Source: Siphonodentalium dalli (Eukaryota; Mollusca; Scaphopoda; Gadilida; Siphonodentaliidae). From it: a DNA stretch of 64,000 nt. The stretch covers positions 200,592,978 to 200,656,977 of the forward strand of contig CP136066.1 of assembly GCA_032622095.1 (NCBI GenBank), written 5' to 3'. The first letter of the stretch is position 1; every line of letters starts with the position of its first letter. This document shows, in pieces, positions 1-11,020 of the stretch. Below the pieces are notes generated by a model, which did no database searches, was not told the origin of the DNA, and saw nothing but the letters and a program-made list of their open reading frames with translations. Made by a program: the position numbers and the translations under genes.

Positions 1-944
1 CGCTATTGTTGGACGTCGGGTGGCTGGAAGTTACTAATATGGTGTTCATTGGTGAACACATTGATGGTATCCAAATATTAGCTTAGAAGCTCAAATCAGT
101 ATGCCAGAAGACATACTTTAATTAATGGGTTGATAAATTGAGTTTATTTTATTTTTGTTTGCACACATAACGGCCTTTCCGTTGCGATATCGTTGGTTTT
201 CCGACATATGATGCATGTGTGTTAAAATGACAGTTGAAGGTGGAATTTTTGCGAGAAAATTATTTTCTGAAGAGATCACATGCCGTTTTTATCTATAAAA
301 AAGAGTCCTTCGCTCAACTGGAGCCCTATGCGATCGGCAAATGCATATGTACAATTTATACTTACATTTATTGCTGTTGGGAAACTTTCTATCCGGTCTG
401 AAAACTTAATTTGATGGTGTCGTTTTTATTCTTCTGTAGTATTTATGTTCTAAAAACAAAATTTGTCCTCTTGGCGAAAGCAACTTCCGATTATATGTGT
501 GTACGGTTTAGCCACTGTGAAGGTCGCTCATAATGTGTCGACTTCCCACCATTCATGCGTTAATTTACGAGTAGCTTGTCATACTGTTGAGTATCAGATA
601 TCGTTCTGATCAAACTATACCAAAACGTGTATACAATACCATGGCTTCAGCCGGTTCATTTGTTGGCTTGTACGAATGACTGGGCTAATAGTGCCATATT
701 TAAAGAGCGTCTTAGAACACTATTACCAGGGCGGGTTCGTCCGAACCCATCAAACCCTAGCTAGTTACCCCATGCGAACTAATCTGATTGGCTGAAAAAA
801 TAGGGCACTAATATGCAGATTTGCGATGGTTGAAAGGTATTGTGGGGCATATAGTATCAATCACACTATTTAGCTACAACAAAACAGCAGTTATCACATG
901 TAGATCTGTATGGCATTTGGTATTTGACCTTTGTCCTCTGACTA
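1..944. other. Unannotated AT-rich stretch
   Basis: No coding signal, terminal repeats or tandem structure was recognised here. Both strands carry many stops and nothing resembles a conserved domain. Confidence 0.5.
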
Positions 945-2066
945 CCCCATCGGACATCACATCACAAAAGTGCTTCTATAACTAAGCATCCCATATGTGA
1001 AGTTACATGCCTGAGAATAAACATAAACATATCATCATAAAATCGTGTTTATTTGGGTCTTATGGTCCCTTAATTCGGAGTTGGATTGTGACTTTCGTAT
1101 TTGAATAACTACAAGGCTAATCGGGTTTCCACAGTGGGCTTTTTAAACTTTTCTCCAAATATTTTGCCATGGAAACCATATTTTATCCTGACACATGCAG
1201 CCACCCCAATCCGAAAGGTTTCCGCAATAACTAAGCAACACATTTGTGAAGTATAGTGATTTAGTTACTGAAGTCACAAAATCGTGTTTATTTTTATATG
1301 ATGGTCTCTAAAGGGAAAGTACTTAAATACTGCCTCAAATACTATAAAACACAAGGCTCATCAGGTTGTAAACAGGGGCTTTTTCAACTTTTATCCAACT
1401 ATTTGATGCCGTTGCCATGGAAACCAGATTTTATCTTATTACATGATCCACCACCAAGGTATCCCCCTCCAAAACGTTTCATCTCTAACTTAGAAACACA
1501 TATGGTGAAGTATCATGTTTTAGTGCTAAAGTCACAAAAGCATATTTCTTTGGTCTGATGGTCTCAGAGTAATGTATTGTGACTTTCGTACTGCCACAAA
1601 TACACTAAAAATTAGTACTTAAAATGTGATTATGTATCAAAAAATGCTGTCACCTGTTGACAGTTACTGTAGTATACCAAATGCATAATACATCAAATGG
1701 TAGATCGGGATTTCGCCCTACTTCGTGTGCATTATGGTGGGAATTGATCTGACGACTAACTGACTATAGTGGTAGCGGAATATGAGGCAATTATAAAACG
1801 TAAACCAAAATATCACTTTCCCAGTGACCTTGACCTTAGTAATTGCCATTGACCCTGTATGGCATAGGGGCTCAGTCTGCTTGATGGACCATTATTGGCA
1901 ATATGTGTTGACATCATTTCTTCAAACACAAGGCTCGTTGTTTCTCAACAGTGGCCTTTTTCAACTTTTCTCCAAATATTTTATGCCGTTGCCATGGAAA
2001 CCTGATTTTATCCTGACACAAGAACCCCCACACGGACACCTCCCACCAAAAGGTTTTCCCTTGATA
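945..2066. repeat. Diverged ~240-bp tandem repeat with CCATGGAAACC core
   Basis: The phrase ACAAGGCT recurs at 1111, 1351 and 1927. Each time it is followed by a CTTTTT(A/C)AACTTTT(C/A)TCCAA stretch, then GCCATGGAAACC about 50 bases later, then a CATAT(G)GTGAAGT word. The first two full copies are 240 bases apart; a partial copy precedes them (945-1110) and an isolated one lies at 1927-2066. The short open frames over it (1298-1558, 1824-2069) come from the repeat and show no family similarity. I do not recognise the family. Confidence 0.7.
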
Positions 2067-2513
2067 TGATATGTATGTATGATATGATATATGTATGTCC
2101 CAACAATTTTTCTTTCAAACAAATGTTTTATAATCTGCTTTTTTTTATCAACAAACTTTAATCCACACAAGATTCAATATCTGATTAAGACGAGTGCCAC
2201 ATACAGTAACATATTATAATATAGCTCATAGCTTAGAATTATATGACTCATAATACTTTCTTGTGAAAGATCTAAATATGAAATGTTACTTGTCTATAAT
2301 GTACAATTTGGAAGAACGCGGAAAATGCGAAAAGTATCAAAGTTAGTCTTAGCATCTATACTCGGAAATAGTTATATTTCCACTTCAGAAATCGATGAAA
2401 AACGTTTATCCTACGAGGAATTATCCTTATACTAAGAACTGTTTAACTGAAGGATAGAGACGATAGAGACTGAGAAGAGTGAGTCATGGTTACTCGCATT
2501 ATCAAGTATTTTG
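2067..2513. other. AT-rich spacer with short GATATGTAT repeat
   Basis: A small microsatellite-like run of GATATGATATGTATGTAT occupies about 2065-2098. Beyond it I see nothing. Confidence 0.5.
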
Positions 2514-3017
2514 TTAACAACTCACCATTATGAATTTGTTCTTTTTGTTAGAGCCACGTACATCAACGCCACTGGTTGAATTTCTGAATAACGTGCACGC
2601 ATGTGTGTCAATGTTAAATCTCACAAGATCACAGACAACGTTTTTCTTTCCAATGTTATTACATCGCAATATGTTCGAGACTTTTGTGTTGGTGATCTCT
2701 TCCACGCGCTCTTTTATGGATTCAGCAGAAATTATGTCGGGCAAATTTTTATCAATCCCAGTTACACTGACAGCGAAGATCAAAAAGAAAATGCCAATTA
2801 TATCCAATATGTAATTTAGTAGTGTCATATTCCGTACAGCATTGGTCTTCTTATTTTTTCTCGTTGCCATATTTTTCATTTTCGTTTCGGTTATTTCATC
2901 AATTGGCAAGAGGTGCCAGTATACCGATGCGCTATATGACAGGTATGATTCCGTGTGTGGCGTCTGGAAGATACAGTTCGTGACATAACATTGGCATCGT
3001 CTTGACATATCGACCAT
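2514..3017 (-). CDS. Hypothetical single-pass membrane protein, possible first exon
   Basis: This 167-residue open frame is one of the few in the window that is not explained by a repeat. A second in-frame Met at residue 47 (base 2869), starting MATRKNKK, is the likelier start because the upstream part looks unstructured. From there a basic stretch is followed by a hydrophobic segment (around ILDIIGIFFLIFAVSV), giving a signal-anchor layout with the C-terminal part outside. That part has spaced cysteines in the pattern LRC..C..FN....C.LF, weakly like a PAN/apple-type fold. A possible splice donor (GTACGTGG read on the minus strand) lies near 2560, so the last ~15 codons may be intron. No neighbour supports a function. 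It could still be chance. Confidence 0.3.
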   Translation of the reverse strand: MVDMSRRCQCYVTNCIFQTPHTESYLSYSASVYWHLLPIDEITETKMKNMATRKNKKTNAVRNMTLLNYILDIIGIFFLIFAVSVTGIDKNLPDIISAESIKERVEEITNTKVSNILRCNNIGKKNVVCDLVRFNIDTHACTLFRNSTSGVDVRGSNKKNKFIMVSC

Positions 3018-3309
3018 AAGACGGGTCTATACAATTACGAACTGAGGCTCCGCCTGCGTGATGCGGGTATTATCTTATGTGTGCTTTGTTACATGTATCT
3101 GATTAAATGTGTCGACTGAGTAGGGTGGTACCCAATCTTTGCAAACTAGTTATCGAGACACTTATCATGAACGGCCGCATGGCAAGAACTCGATACACAA
3201 TGTCACTGATCAATGATCTATATTCCGATGCACATGCATCAATAGTAGTGACCCGTAAACTCCAAGTTGGCAGTCATTGTGTGTCTGTAATGAACACGCC
3301 CCCAAACAC
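3018..3309. other. Spacer, no feature recognised
   Basis: A short frame at 3107-3325 has no recognisable domain. It runs into the LINE scrap that follows and might be its decayed upstream part. Confidence 0.35.
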
Positions 3310-3480
3310 AAACCAACCCGCTTGATTCAAAGAAAGCTTACGATCGGGTGTGGTTTCATAGTATTGACCCCGGGTGTGGTACGAAGGGCTCATTGATAGA
3401 GTGTTTCAAAAAGGAGTAATAGTTGCCATGATCAGAGTAATTTCAAACATGCTCTAAAATGTAGAGACTAGAGAGCCACA
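3310..3480 (+). pseudogene. LINE reverse-transcriptase scrap
   Basis: Reading around 3324-3372 gives KKAYDRVWFHSI, the F/DFxKAYDxVW block that carries the first catalytic aspartate of non-LTR reverse transcriptases. In another frame (about 3400-3455) the text FQKGV..AMIRVISNML matches the block that normally follows it (compare FKMLQNGI...VIRNMY in the LINE at 59.2-61 kb of this window). Stops and frame changes show a dead fragment of the same broad LINE type. No ends are visible. Confidence 0.55.
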
Positions 3481-3539
3481 GTTATAAAGGGGAAATAAAC
3501 GTGAAAAGCAGAGTGAATTTCGTTACTTATCCCATATTC

Positions 3540-3990
3540 CTTATTCTTTATTCGAACAATTTGGGAAATGTGGGAAATTACCATGGCAACGTCTTTATTT
3601 TGGGTGAAAAAAAATCCGGGTCAAAAGATCAAAAATGCCTCGAAAATTTGTTAAATTCGTCATAAACTGCCAGCTCGGACAAAAATGTTTCAGCCGGAAA
3701 CATTCTGGGTCTAATTGAAATCCCCGCTCGGCTTAGTAAGGTGAGACGAAATGTCCGGAGAATAACAAATCCGGGTCAAAAGTTCAAAAATGCCTCGACA
3801 ATATGCAAAGTCCGAAAATAAACGAAATTGTCCGAAAAATGTTCGGGGTCATAAATGGTCACCTCGGCCAAACAATTTGGGTCGAGTCCAAAAAACGTGG
3901 GTCGAATATTAGTTTTCGCTCTGCTCGGTCGGAATATTTCGAAAAATGTGGCAAAGTTTCCGATATTCATAAACGCCACTGGGCCGAGCT
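3540..3990. repeat. Low-copy internal repeat (CCGGGTCAAAAG)
   Basis: The phrase AATCCGGGTCAAAAG followed by TCAAAAATGCCTCG occurs at about 3614 and again at about 3768, with diverged GCTCGG words between. This is a small diverged duplication. Open frames on both strands over 3776-4118 are shadows of this low-complexity text. Confidence 0.4.
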
Positions 3991-4012
3991 TTTTTAGCGG
4001 AAAATTGTGTAG

Positions 4013-4100
4013 GGGTGGTGGTGATGATAATGATGATGATGTTGGTGGAGGTGATGGTGGTATTGGTGATGGTGATGGTGGTGGTGCTGGTGGCGATGTC
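4013..4100. repeat. (GATGGT)n-like microsatellite
   Basis: Imperfect GGTGATGATGGTGGT repeats. The Asp/Gly-rich end of the 3855-4118 open frame is only a translation of this run. Confidence 0.85.
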
Positions 4101-4527
4101 TATATAATAGTTTTGTGAGCAAAAGAAAACAATCTAAACAAAATTGCACTTAAAGGGACTCAAAAATCATCGCCACCATGTTGTTGTTGTTGAAATCAGC
4201 TATTCACTGCCTGTTCCTAACGCTTCTGTAAACTGCATGCATGGTTTATCTCCCCTGATTGCTATAAATAGATTGGGGGTATACCTCATTGTCTGTGTTT
4301 TGTCAGTGACAGCAAGCATGGTTTCAGGATATCGTTAGAAAAAGACGATATATATTGAGCTTAAATTGGCAAAATGCGATCAAATAAGACGTTTTCGTCA
4401 GCGCGAGGATGCCGAAAAATCCGCAATGGATTTTGGGATGTGAATGTCAGTTGTCACACTCACAGTGGATTTCCATGCAAATCTGCGGAGCAAAATTCTG
4501 AAAGTTACGGAGAACTTTGCACATACA

Positions 4528-4826
4528 TGCATACTTCTCAGTCTTCGAGTGTGGCTTGATGTGGTACTATAAGAAACAGCAGGTATTTATCTGGTGGGTC
4601 CGCTTTGTAAATTATAAAATTTTGCAATAAATATATTTTTGATAATTTTTTTCTGGAATTACATCACTTGACCTACATATTAATTTGTCAGATTTGAAAT
4701 ATCAATATTGAATATAAAATTCAAAAATAAATACACCAACATCTATACAAGTTCCAATCGGACCTGCCAGATAAATACCTGTTGTTTTCAATACCACATC
4801 AAGTCACACTCAGAAGTATGCGCAAC
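4528..4826. mobile_element. Inverted-repeat element (CAGGTATTTATCTGG arms)
   Basis: The left arm (about 4528-4605) and the reverse complement of the right arm (about 4755-4826) share CATACTTCT, GAGTGTG, CTTGATGTGGTA, CAGGTATTTATCTGG and GGTCCG in the same order. The loop is AT-rich (about 150 bases). The left arm has an ~8-base insertion. This is the shape of a foldback MITE. The exact ends and any target duplication are unclear. Confidence 0.65.
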
Positions 4827-5512
4827 TCCAGTTCAGTCATGTACGTAGTGCGTATCCTTCCTTGCTGGAAGCAGCAATCTGCGAAAGCGGTCATGTTGAC
4901 TTAAAGAACAAACACAGAAAAGAACAAATACAGACGAGATGATGGATCAGCCACAAGCATGCTGTTTGAGGTAAAGCTACCACCCCTCGAAGAATGAAGG
5001 AAAGAACAGTGACTGGTTCAATACCACAAAATAGTCAAGGGGTTGGTTTCAGCCCTGCCTAAAGCCTGATTTATCAGAACACGAGAAGAAAGACACAAGG
5101 GAAATACAGCCAACAAAATTTTAGGACTGTGTCAGTCAAAATCCGGTGGAGAAGGAGGTGTGTTCAACAACACAGAATCGTTCCAACTTCTGCGTACCAG
5201 CAGCTCACAATTATATATATACGAACACTCCTTCTTTGTTAAAACAACTGTGGAATTGAACTAACTGGAACAGTCGGTTGTTGATGTCGGTGATATTGAC
5301 GGTTTTCTATCTGCTCTGCGAGGGGAACAACAGTATGGAGTGTTTTCAACAATGCTAACAAGGAGCTATTGCTTAAATATTTAAAAATTATGCTTGTTTA
5401 TCATATAAAATAAATTATTTTTCAATTATTTCGCTTGCTGCTTATATTTATACTCCAAAATAATTTAGGATGGCTCAAACAACAACATTATCATTGCATA
5501 TATTAACTACTA
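4827..5512. other. Spacer, no feature recognised
   Basis: No domain, tandem repeat or terminal repeat seen. Confidence 0.4.
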
Positions 5513-5571
5513 TATGGGAGATTAATCTAACATTTAATGGCTGATTACGCTTAAACGTAACTCCATTACGC

Positions 5572-6048
5572 TTAAAGGTACTCAACCCGTAAAGAGGGTC
5601 CCCATCTCAACAGATTCCAACAACAACAATCCGATCAGAGGGTCCTATATTACTATTTCTTTGGCTTTGGGGGTAAAAAATATTTGATTCGAGTCGAGGA
5701 ACCCATCAAACAAAGCTCAGAGTTATTAGATATTGATTTTTGAAAATTCTTATGTTCTCGAGATGAGTACTTATAACTGCCGTCAATTTGGTAACATGCT
5801 CGAGATTTTACGCCAAAATTCTATTCAAACAGACAAGGATGGATAACTCTATAATCAAGTGGTAATAATTGACTACGTACTGGGCCAGTAAGAATTCCCG
5901 ATAATGAAAAATAATAGATTTCTAAAATCGATATCTAACAAATCTGAGCTTTGATGGGTGACTTCCTCGACTCGAATCAAATTTTTTTGACCCCCGAAGC
6001 CATTGAAATAGTAATTGAGAGGAGTTTTATCGGGTTGAGTACCTTTAA
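5572..6048 (+). mobile_element. TTAA MITE family A, copy 1
   Basis: A TTAA-flanked unit whose ends are AAGGTACTCAACCCG and CGGGTTGAGTACCTT (inverted repeats). It holds two internal inverted copies of a block containing GATTCGAGTCGAGGAA(G/C)..CCCATCAAA...AGCTCAGA. The second copy, in opposite orientation, is at 8180-8643. The TTAA target suggests a piggyBac- or Kolobok-type mobiliser. The open frames at 5873-6139 and 5951-6169 are shadows of the inverted repeat. Confidence 0.75.
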
Positions 6049-6433
6049 CCCTTTTATACCCAACAAACCGGCCAAAACCGGCCAAATAAAGATTCAACAG
6101 CCTAAAATATCTTCGGTCTGTCTCAATAAAACCATACAAATATGGATATCATTGGAACCGGCTCATTGACCACATTGTGATGGTTACAGTCATGCCCTGT
6201 GCCAATGCATTCTCTTATATATGCGAGTCGACCATAGGTCGCCTCGCATATATAAGAGAATGCATTGGCCTAAATTAACACTTTTTACCATTTTTTCTTA
6301 CATTCTTTAACAATTTTTTAATTTTTAATGTGTTAAGCCAATGCATTCTCTTATATATGCGAGGCGACCTGGTCGACTCGCATATATAAGAGAATGCATT
6401 GGCACAGGGCCGTTCTGTTGGGTAAAGGGTTAA
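6045..6433 (-). mobile_element. piggyBac-like MITE family B, copy 1
   Basis: TTAA direct repeats (6045-6048, 6430-6433) flank a 381-bp body starting CCCTTTTATACCCAACA and ending TGTTGGGTAAAGGG. Inside are two separate near-perfect hairpins (about 6204-6270 and 6343-6404), each with AATGCATTCTCTTATATATG arms and a CGACC/GGTCG centre, joined by a T-rich spacer. A GGCCGGTTTTGGCCGGTTTG block lies at one end only. Copies at 53606 and 62383 run in the opposite orientation. Known piggyBac ends begin CCC and target TTAA; no transposase is present. Confidence 0.85.
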
Positions 6434-6933
6434 GCATAATTGGTTTGTATTGCCTTGCAACGTTATATGTAATGGTAGGCCTCCATGTATCTAACTTAGT
6501 AAGGTTTAATGTTCTGGGCGGATGGTAAGATTACTAGCATCATAATTGACTGCATCAATTTCAGCTTCAGGGGAGTTTTTTCAATTCTATTACGCTTTAC
6601 TTTAACGTAAATGCATTATGTGTGATCGTAAATGAATTACGCATAAGCATAATGTAATACGCTTAAGTATGGTATAATGGAAAACTAAATTACACTTAGG
6701 CATTGCGCATTAAGCTTAAATTTATGCTTAAGCATAATGAATTACACTTAAGCGTGATTAGTAATTAAATGTGAATTTTGCCTCCCATATGTGTACTATT
6801 GTTGTTTCTTACACTTTGCCCCACGTGTTTGGTTGTTTCGCACCATATATTTGGCCATTTCTCACCACATGTTTTGTCGTTTCCCACAACTGTCATGCGT
6901 TGCTTTTGAAAAAATACTTTGAAAAAGAACATA

Positions 6934-7144
6934 CAGTAATACCCAAATAATTGACCCCTTAACCACACCAGGATTATGGAAAATAATTCAGGATTTAGTT
7001 GGAAATGTGGCTTGTTGCTATTCGTTGGAAAGCTCTCGTCGAGAGCTTTCCGATGAATGGCAACAAGCCATATTTCCAACTAAATCCTGAAAAATTACCC
7101 ATAATTCTGCTGTCGTTAAGTGTCAATTACTTTGGGCATTACTG
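6934..7144. mobile_element. Mariner-like foldback MITE family C, copy 1
   Basis: TA dinucleotides flank a body that begins CAGTAATACCCAAATAATTG and ends with the inverse (CAATTACTTTGGGCATTACTG). The middle is an almost perfect palindrome centred near 7037 (AAGCTCTCGTCGAGAGCTTT). Ends starting CAGT with a TA target are typical of Tc1/mariner-derived MITEs. Related copies lie at 10645-10822 and 10914-11020. The overlapping frames on both strands arise from the palindrome. Confidence 0.8.
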
Positions 7145-7830
7145 TATTAAGTTATCTGATGACAACGCGCCAATTGGACACATTTTTTTTTTTTTTAATC
7201 CCAAATTGTGACAACAAAGTTAACATTATTTTTAAAAAAACATATCAATAGACCCAGTCTAAATAATATTAGACCATGTTTCAATTCTTTCTTACGAGTC
7301 TGGATATCTATATCAGACTGCAATATGCCTTATTCTAAATGATACGATTCAATGATTCATCCAGATTATACCGGTATGAAACTGGCCACTTTGAAGGAAA
7401 CATTTATGGGGGGGGGAGACAACCCCACTGTGACATCGTCGCCACCTCCCTGACAGTCTGAAGTTAAAATGAACCTGGTTTCTCTATGGATGAGTGATTC
7501 ACTGATAATTGTTACTTTTGGCCTCTCATAACAAAATGCATATATACACAAGCGTATGGTAATAGCGTATATGAAGACTGGAGAAAATTTCATACTAAAA
7601 TAGGTTATCAGTACATACATGTGTACATGTATATACCAATCACATGTATATTGAGTTTTAAAAAAAAGTTTCTGAACCCCTTCGGTTGTAAATAGAATGC
7701 ACTCAGTGATTCTGACTTCAAACTTGTGCCTCCTAATTATATAGGTTGATTGAGTTGAAAGGTTAGAAAATCAGTGCCCTCTCTTGAAATTATTTCTTAA
7801 GGAATAATCTCTGTTCCATATTTTGATTAC
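7145..7830. other. Spacer with poly-T and poly-G runs
   Basis: A T(14) run near 7184 and a G(8) run near 7410. The frame at 7366-7620 shows no domain. Nothing else seen. Confidence 0.4.
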
Positions 7831-8185
7831 AGTTTAAAGATGGTCTATATATTCTTATTACAAGTTTTATATATTTTCCTGGGTATAAAATAATGTCCGG
7901 AAATGCTTCTATCAATTACTGTTCATTCTATTTTGAATTTTCTGGTATATATACTAGTATACCTACAAATAATTTGAGACATTTTACTGCTTGAGGAAAC
8001 GTTCGGAGCATAGCAAGCAGGAAAATAGTAAAAAAAGATTGTCCCAACTGATTATCAATCAGTTGTAATATTAAATGATAGAAGCGTTTCTGGACTGGTG
8101 TCTTTGACAACTTGACTTATCATTATTATTTTATACCCTAGAAATTATAGAAAACAATTTAGGAACAGATGATCCATCTTTAAAG
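7831..8185. mobile_element. Diverged inverted-repeat element (TTTAAAGATGG ends)
   Basis: The left end has TTTAAAGATGG...GGGTATAAAATAAT...AAATGCTTCTATCA. The reverse complement of the right end has TTTAAAGATGG...GGGTATAAAATAAT...AAACGCTTCTATCA. A small inner palindrome (CAACTGATTATCAATCAGTTG) lies near 8045. A related, more decayed stretch is seen at about 9950-10150. The right end abuts the TTAA of the family A copy. Confidence 0.5.
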
Positions 8186-8643
8186 GTACTCAATCCGATA
8201 AAACTCCTCTCGATTACTATTTCAATGGCTTCGGGGGTCAAAAATATTTGATTCGAGTCGAGGAAGTCACCCATCAAAGCTCAGATTTGTTAGATATCAA
8301 TTTTAGAAATCTATTATTTTTCATTATCGGGAATACTTTCTGGCCCAGAACTCAGTCAAAATTGCGTTATTATTACCACTTGATTTTAGAGTTATCCATC
8401 CTTGTCTGTTTGAATAGATTTTGGTGTACACATCCCAAGCAGATTACGACAGTTGAAGGCAATTATTAGTACTCATCTAGAGTAAATAACAAATTTCAAA
8501 AATCAATATCTAATAACTCTGAGCTTTGTTTGATGGGTTCCTCGACTCGAATCAAATATTTTTGACCTCCGAAGCCATTGAAATAGTAATATAGGACCCT
8601 CTGATCGGATTGTTGTTGTTGGAATCTGTTGAGATACCTTTAA
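8180..8643 (-). mobile_element. TTAA MITE family A, copy 2
   Basis: An inverted copy of the 5572-6048 element, with TTAA at 8180-8183 and 8640-8643 and ends AAGGTACTCAATCC / GTTGAGATACCTT. Both inner GATTCGAGTCGAGGAA blocks are present. The 8248-8469 open frame is the translated inverse of this repeat and is not a gene. Confidence 0.75.
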
Positions 8644-9230
8644 GCCAATCGAGCAAAGTTGATCTATTTCTCCATGTTCTTCTAATAGGTGATGTTTTTA
8701 TCGAATATATTTGCACATTTTACCCACTGCCGCACTGCGAGTGCATTGGTCCCTTTAATATTTCATGTAAAAGCTGGTAAAAGTGGTGAAAACTGTAAAG
8801 AACAATAGCTTTAGTTAACACAAAATTCACTGAAATATTTTCACAGTGGGGTTTCTGTGAGGAAAAAAATAGTTTTTTTCCTCATAGAATCTCCACATAT
8901 ATATTCAGACAGATGGGGGGGGGGTGTTGAAAAATGCTTGGGGGGAAACAGTTGTAAAGAGGGAAAGAAATTGATTGCGGGGCTGGGTGAATTGCAGAAA
9001 TGGTCAAAGGTAAAAAAAAGTAACATACGTGTCTGAATATATATTAACACCCCCCCCCCCCTCCAGAGCAAATTGAAATAATTTAAATCCATATACCCTG
9101 CTTTTCTCATGGCTTTTTTTGGTGTTTTGGTGAATAAAATTAACTTATGACTGAGATTAATGTTGGGGCATAAATAGAAAAAAAAACAATCAGCAGAGAG
9201 TGCACTGGCTTAGAAGTTCAATACAAGTAT
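8644..9230. other. Spacer with G/C homopolymers and short inverted repeat
   Basis: ATATATATTCAGACA (about 8898) and its inverse TGTCTGAATATATAT (about 9032) bracket a G-run near 8914 and are followed by a C(13) run near 9050. It is perhaps a small decayed foldback. No coding signal. Confidence 0.45.
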
Positions 9231-9600
9231 TGTTAGCTTAATGCATTCTCTTATATATGCAAGGCATCCTAAATATGTGAGTCTGCCTATGGGAGACTGG
9301 CATATATAAGAGAATGCATTGGTATAGTGTTTTTGCAAAATTTCAGGAAGCATTGGCAGAGGTTTTCAAAACAATTCATGAAGCTCCAGTTATGGAAGGA
9401 TTAATCATAAATAATGGTCTCCCATATGGCACCTTGTATATATAAAAGAATGCTCTGGCTTGCATAGTCAAGATAAATGTTTTTAGGTCAATGAATTCTC
9501 TTAAATATGTGAGTCTGCCTATGGGAGACTGGCATATATAAGAGAATGCATTGGTATAGTGTTTTTGCAAAATTTCAGGAAGCTCCAGTCACGAAATGTG
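9231..9600. repeat. Direct repeat of ATGCATTCTCTTATATATG hairpins
   Basis: A ~100-base hairpin block ending TATGTGAGTCTGCCTATGGG...GCATTGGTATAGTGTTTTTGCAAAATTTCAGGA occurs at about 9231-9347 and again, almost identical, at about 9488-9595. The arms are the same AATGCATTCTCTTATATATG word found in MITE family B, but the terminal CCCTTT/TTAA ends are missing. This looks like a related, diverged family duplicated in tandem. Confidence 0.65.
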
Positions 9601-10299
9601 CAAAATTATTTTAACTTTCCTCTTAGAACACTTTAAATTGTTAAAAGATAGCATCGCAAGGTGTTTGGAAATCCCTTCAGTTTGTAAGTCTAACACACAA
9701 TTTGTTCAAAAATAGTTTTGTCTTCATCATAGACTGATAAAGAAATCATGTTTTGTACACAATCTACATTGTAGTCAGAAAGTTACTAAAACAATGAAAA
9801 GGCTGTTAATTTTTTTTCTAGTTTTTGAAATATCTGACCATCATATATTGAATTTGGCTCAGTGTGATACACTCCCATTCTTGAAAACACACAACTTGAA
9901 AAAATCCTTACTCTTACAGATGGATTAATAATTATCTCTTTCTGTAACAATTATTTTATAGTTTCCTGTGTATAACATAATAAATATGAATTGAAGACCC
10001 TTGCCTGGAAACACTTCTATCAATTAGAATTATAATAGTATACAATCAATTTCCAGTATTTTAATGGTATCTCCGGCTTATTTTTATTGTTTTATAACCA
10101 GTAAACTATACAACACATGTTAGAGGAAGAGATAATCCATCTTTAGTGAATCCGGAAATTTGTAAATGATTAAATTTCTTCTGTAAAGCCAGGTAAAGCA
10201 GGAAAATAAAATCTTCAAAACATGCAGTTGGAAGGACTTGGGAGACTCGAATATATAATATAACCATTTCTTGATGGGAACTGCGCTGGTGGAGCAATG
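9601..10299. other. Spacer with decayed inverted-repeat remnants
   Basis: Contains TTTCCTGTGTATAACATAATAAAT...GAAACACTTCTATCAATTA, a diverged relative of the element at 7831-8185. Otherwise featureless. Confidence 0.35.
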
Positions 10300-10485
10300 A
10301 ATCATGTGCCAGTGCATTCCCTTTTTTTGCAGATACCATACTAGGTAGCCTCACATATATAAGAGAATGCACTGGCTTACAAGGTCAAGGTAAATATTGT
10401 TAGGCCAATGTAATGTATTCTCTTACATATTCTAGGATCCCTACTGGAAACTACCATATATAAGAGAATGCATTAGCACATGGTT
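10300..10485. repeat. Degenerate AATGCATTCTCTTATATAT hairpin
   Basis: CAGTGCATTCCCTTTTTTTGCAGATACC...CACATATATAAGAGAATGCACTGG, then AATGTATTCTCTTACATATTCT...CATATATAAGAGAATGCATTAG. Two imperfect hairpins in the same arrangement as MITE family B, strongly diverged. Confidence 0.55.
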
Positions 10486-10644
10486 TTTTTGCAATATTTC
10501 CAATGCTCCAATCATGGAAGGGTGAATGCTGCTCCCATAATGAAAGGGTTAATTGATTTTATTCCAAATAGACATTTTTTGTTGTAATTAGTTTTAGTTC
10601 CGACCCTCCAGGTTTGGTATTTTGTCTCATAAATGAACCACATA

Positions 10645-10822
10645 CAGTAATGCCCTAATTAATCGACTGCTTAACCACAGCAGAATTATGGGTAACTTTT
10701 CAGGATTTAGTTGGAAATATGGCTTGTTGCCATTCATCGGAAAGCCATATTTTCGACTAAATGCTGAAAAGTTACCCATAATTCTGCTGTGGTTAAGGAG
10801 TCAATTATTTAGGGCATTACTG
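10645..10822. mobile_element. Mariner-like foldback MITE family C, copy 2
   Basis: TA flanks on both sides. Ends are CAGTAATGCCCTAATTAATC and its inverse. The central palindrome (GGAAATATGGCTTGTTGCCA...) has lost part of the right arm relative to copy 1. Confidence 0.8.
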
Positions 10823-10913
10823 TACTATGATGGTGGTGGTTCTGCTGCGTTTAGTAAGGCCAAATCAAATTAATGTTCTGTTTCTGAGACACTGCCAATT
10901 CATTATTATATGG

Positions 10914-11020
10914 GAGAGATTTCCGATGAATGGCAACAAGCCATATTTCCGACTAAATCCTGGAAAGTTATCCATAATTCTGCTGTGGTTATGGAGTCGA
11001 CTAATTAGGGCATTACTGTA
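10914..11020. mobile_element. Family C MITE, right half only
   Basis: Begins abruptly inside the centre (TTTCCGATGAATGGCAACAA) and runs to the normal right end (TTAGGGCATTACTG-TA). The left half is absent. Confidence 0.75.

Larger units (their letters stand above)
5513..6791. mobile_element. Outer element with CTTAAG-rich ends, host of two nested MITEs
   Basis: The left end reads ATATGGGAG...ACATTTAATGGCTGATTACGCTTAA. The right end, reverse-complemented, reads GGGAGGCAAAATTCACATTTAATTACTAATCACGCTTAA with gaps. The interior near the right end (6590-6770) carries many ATTACGCTTAAG/CTTAAGCGTAAT words. The same plan recurs at 12131-13396 in this window. Two TTAA-targeted elements (5576-6044 and 6049-6429) sit inside, so the original element was only ~430 bases. 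No coding capacity. The precise border is uncertain because the ATAT on both sides can pair with the termini. Confidence 0.5.
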
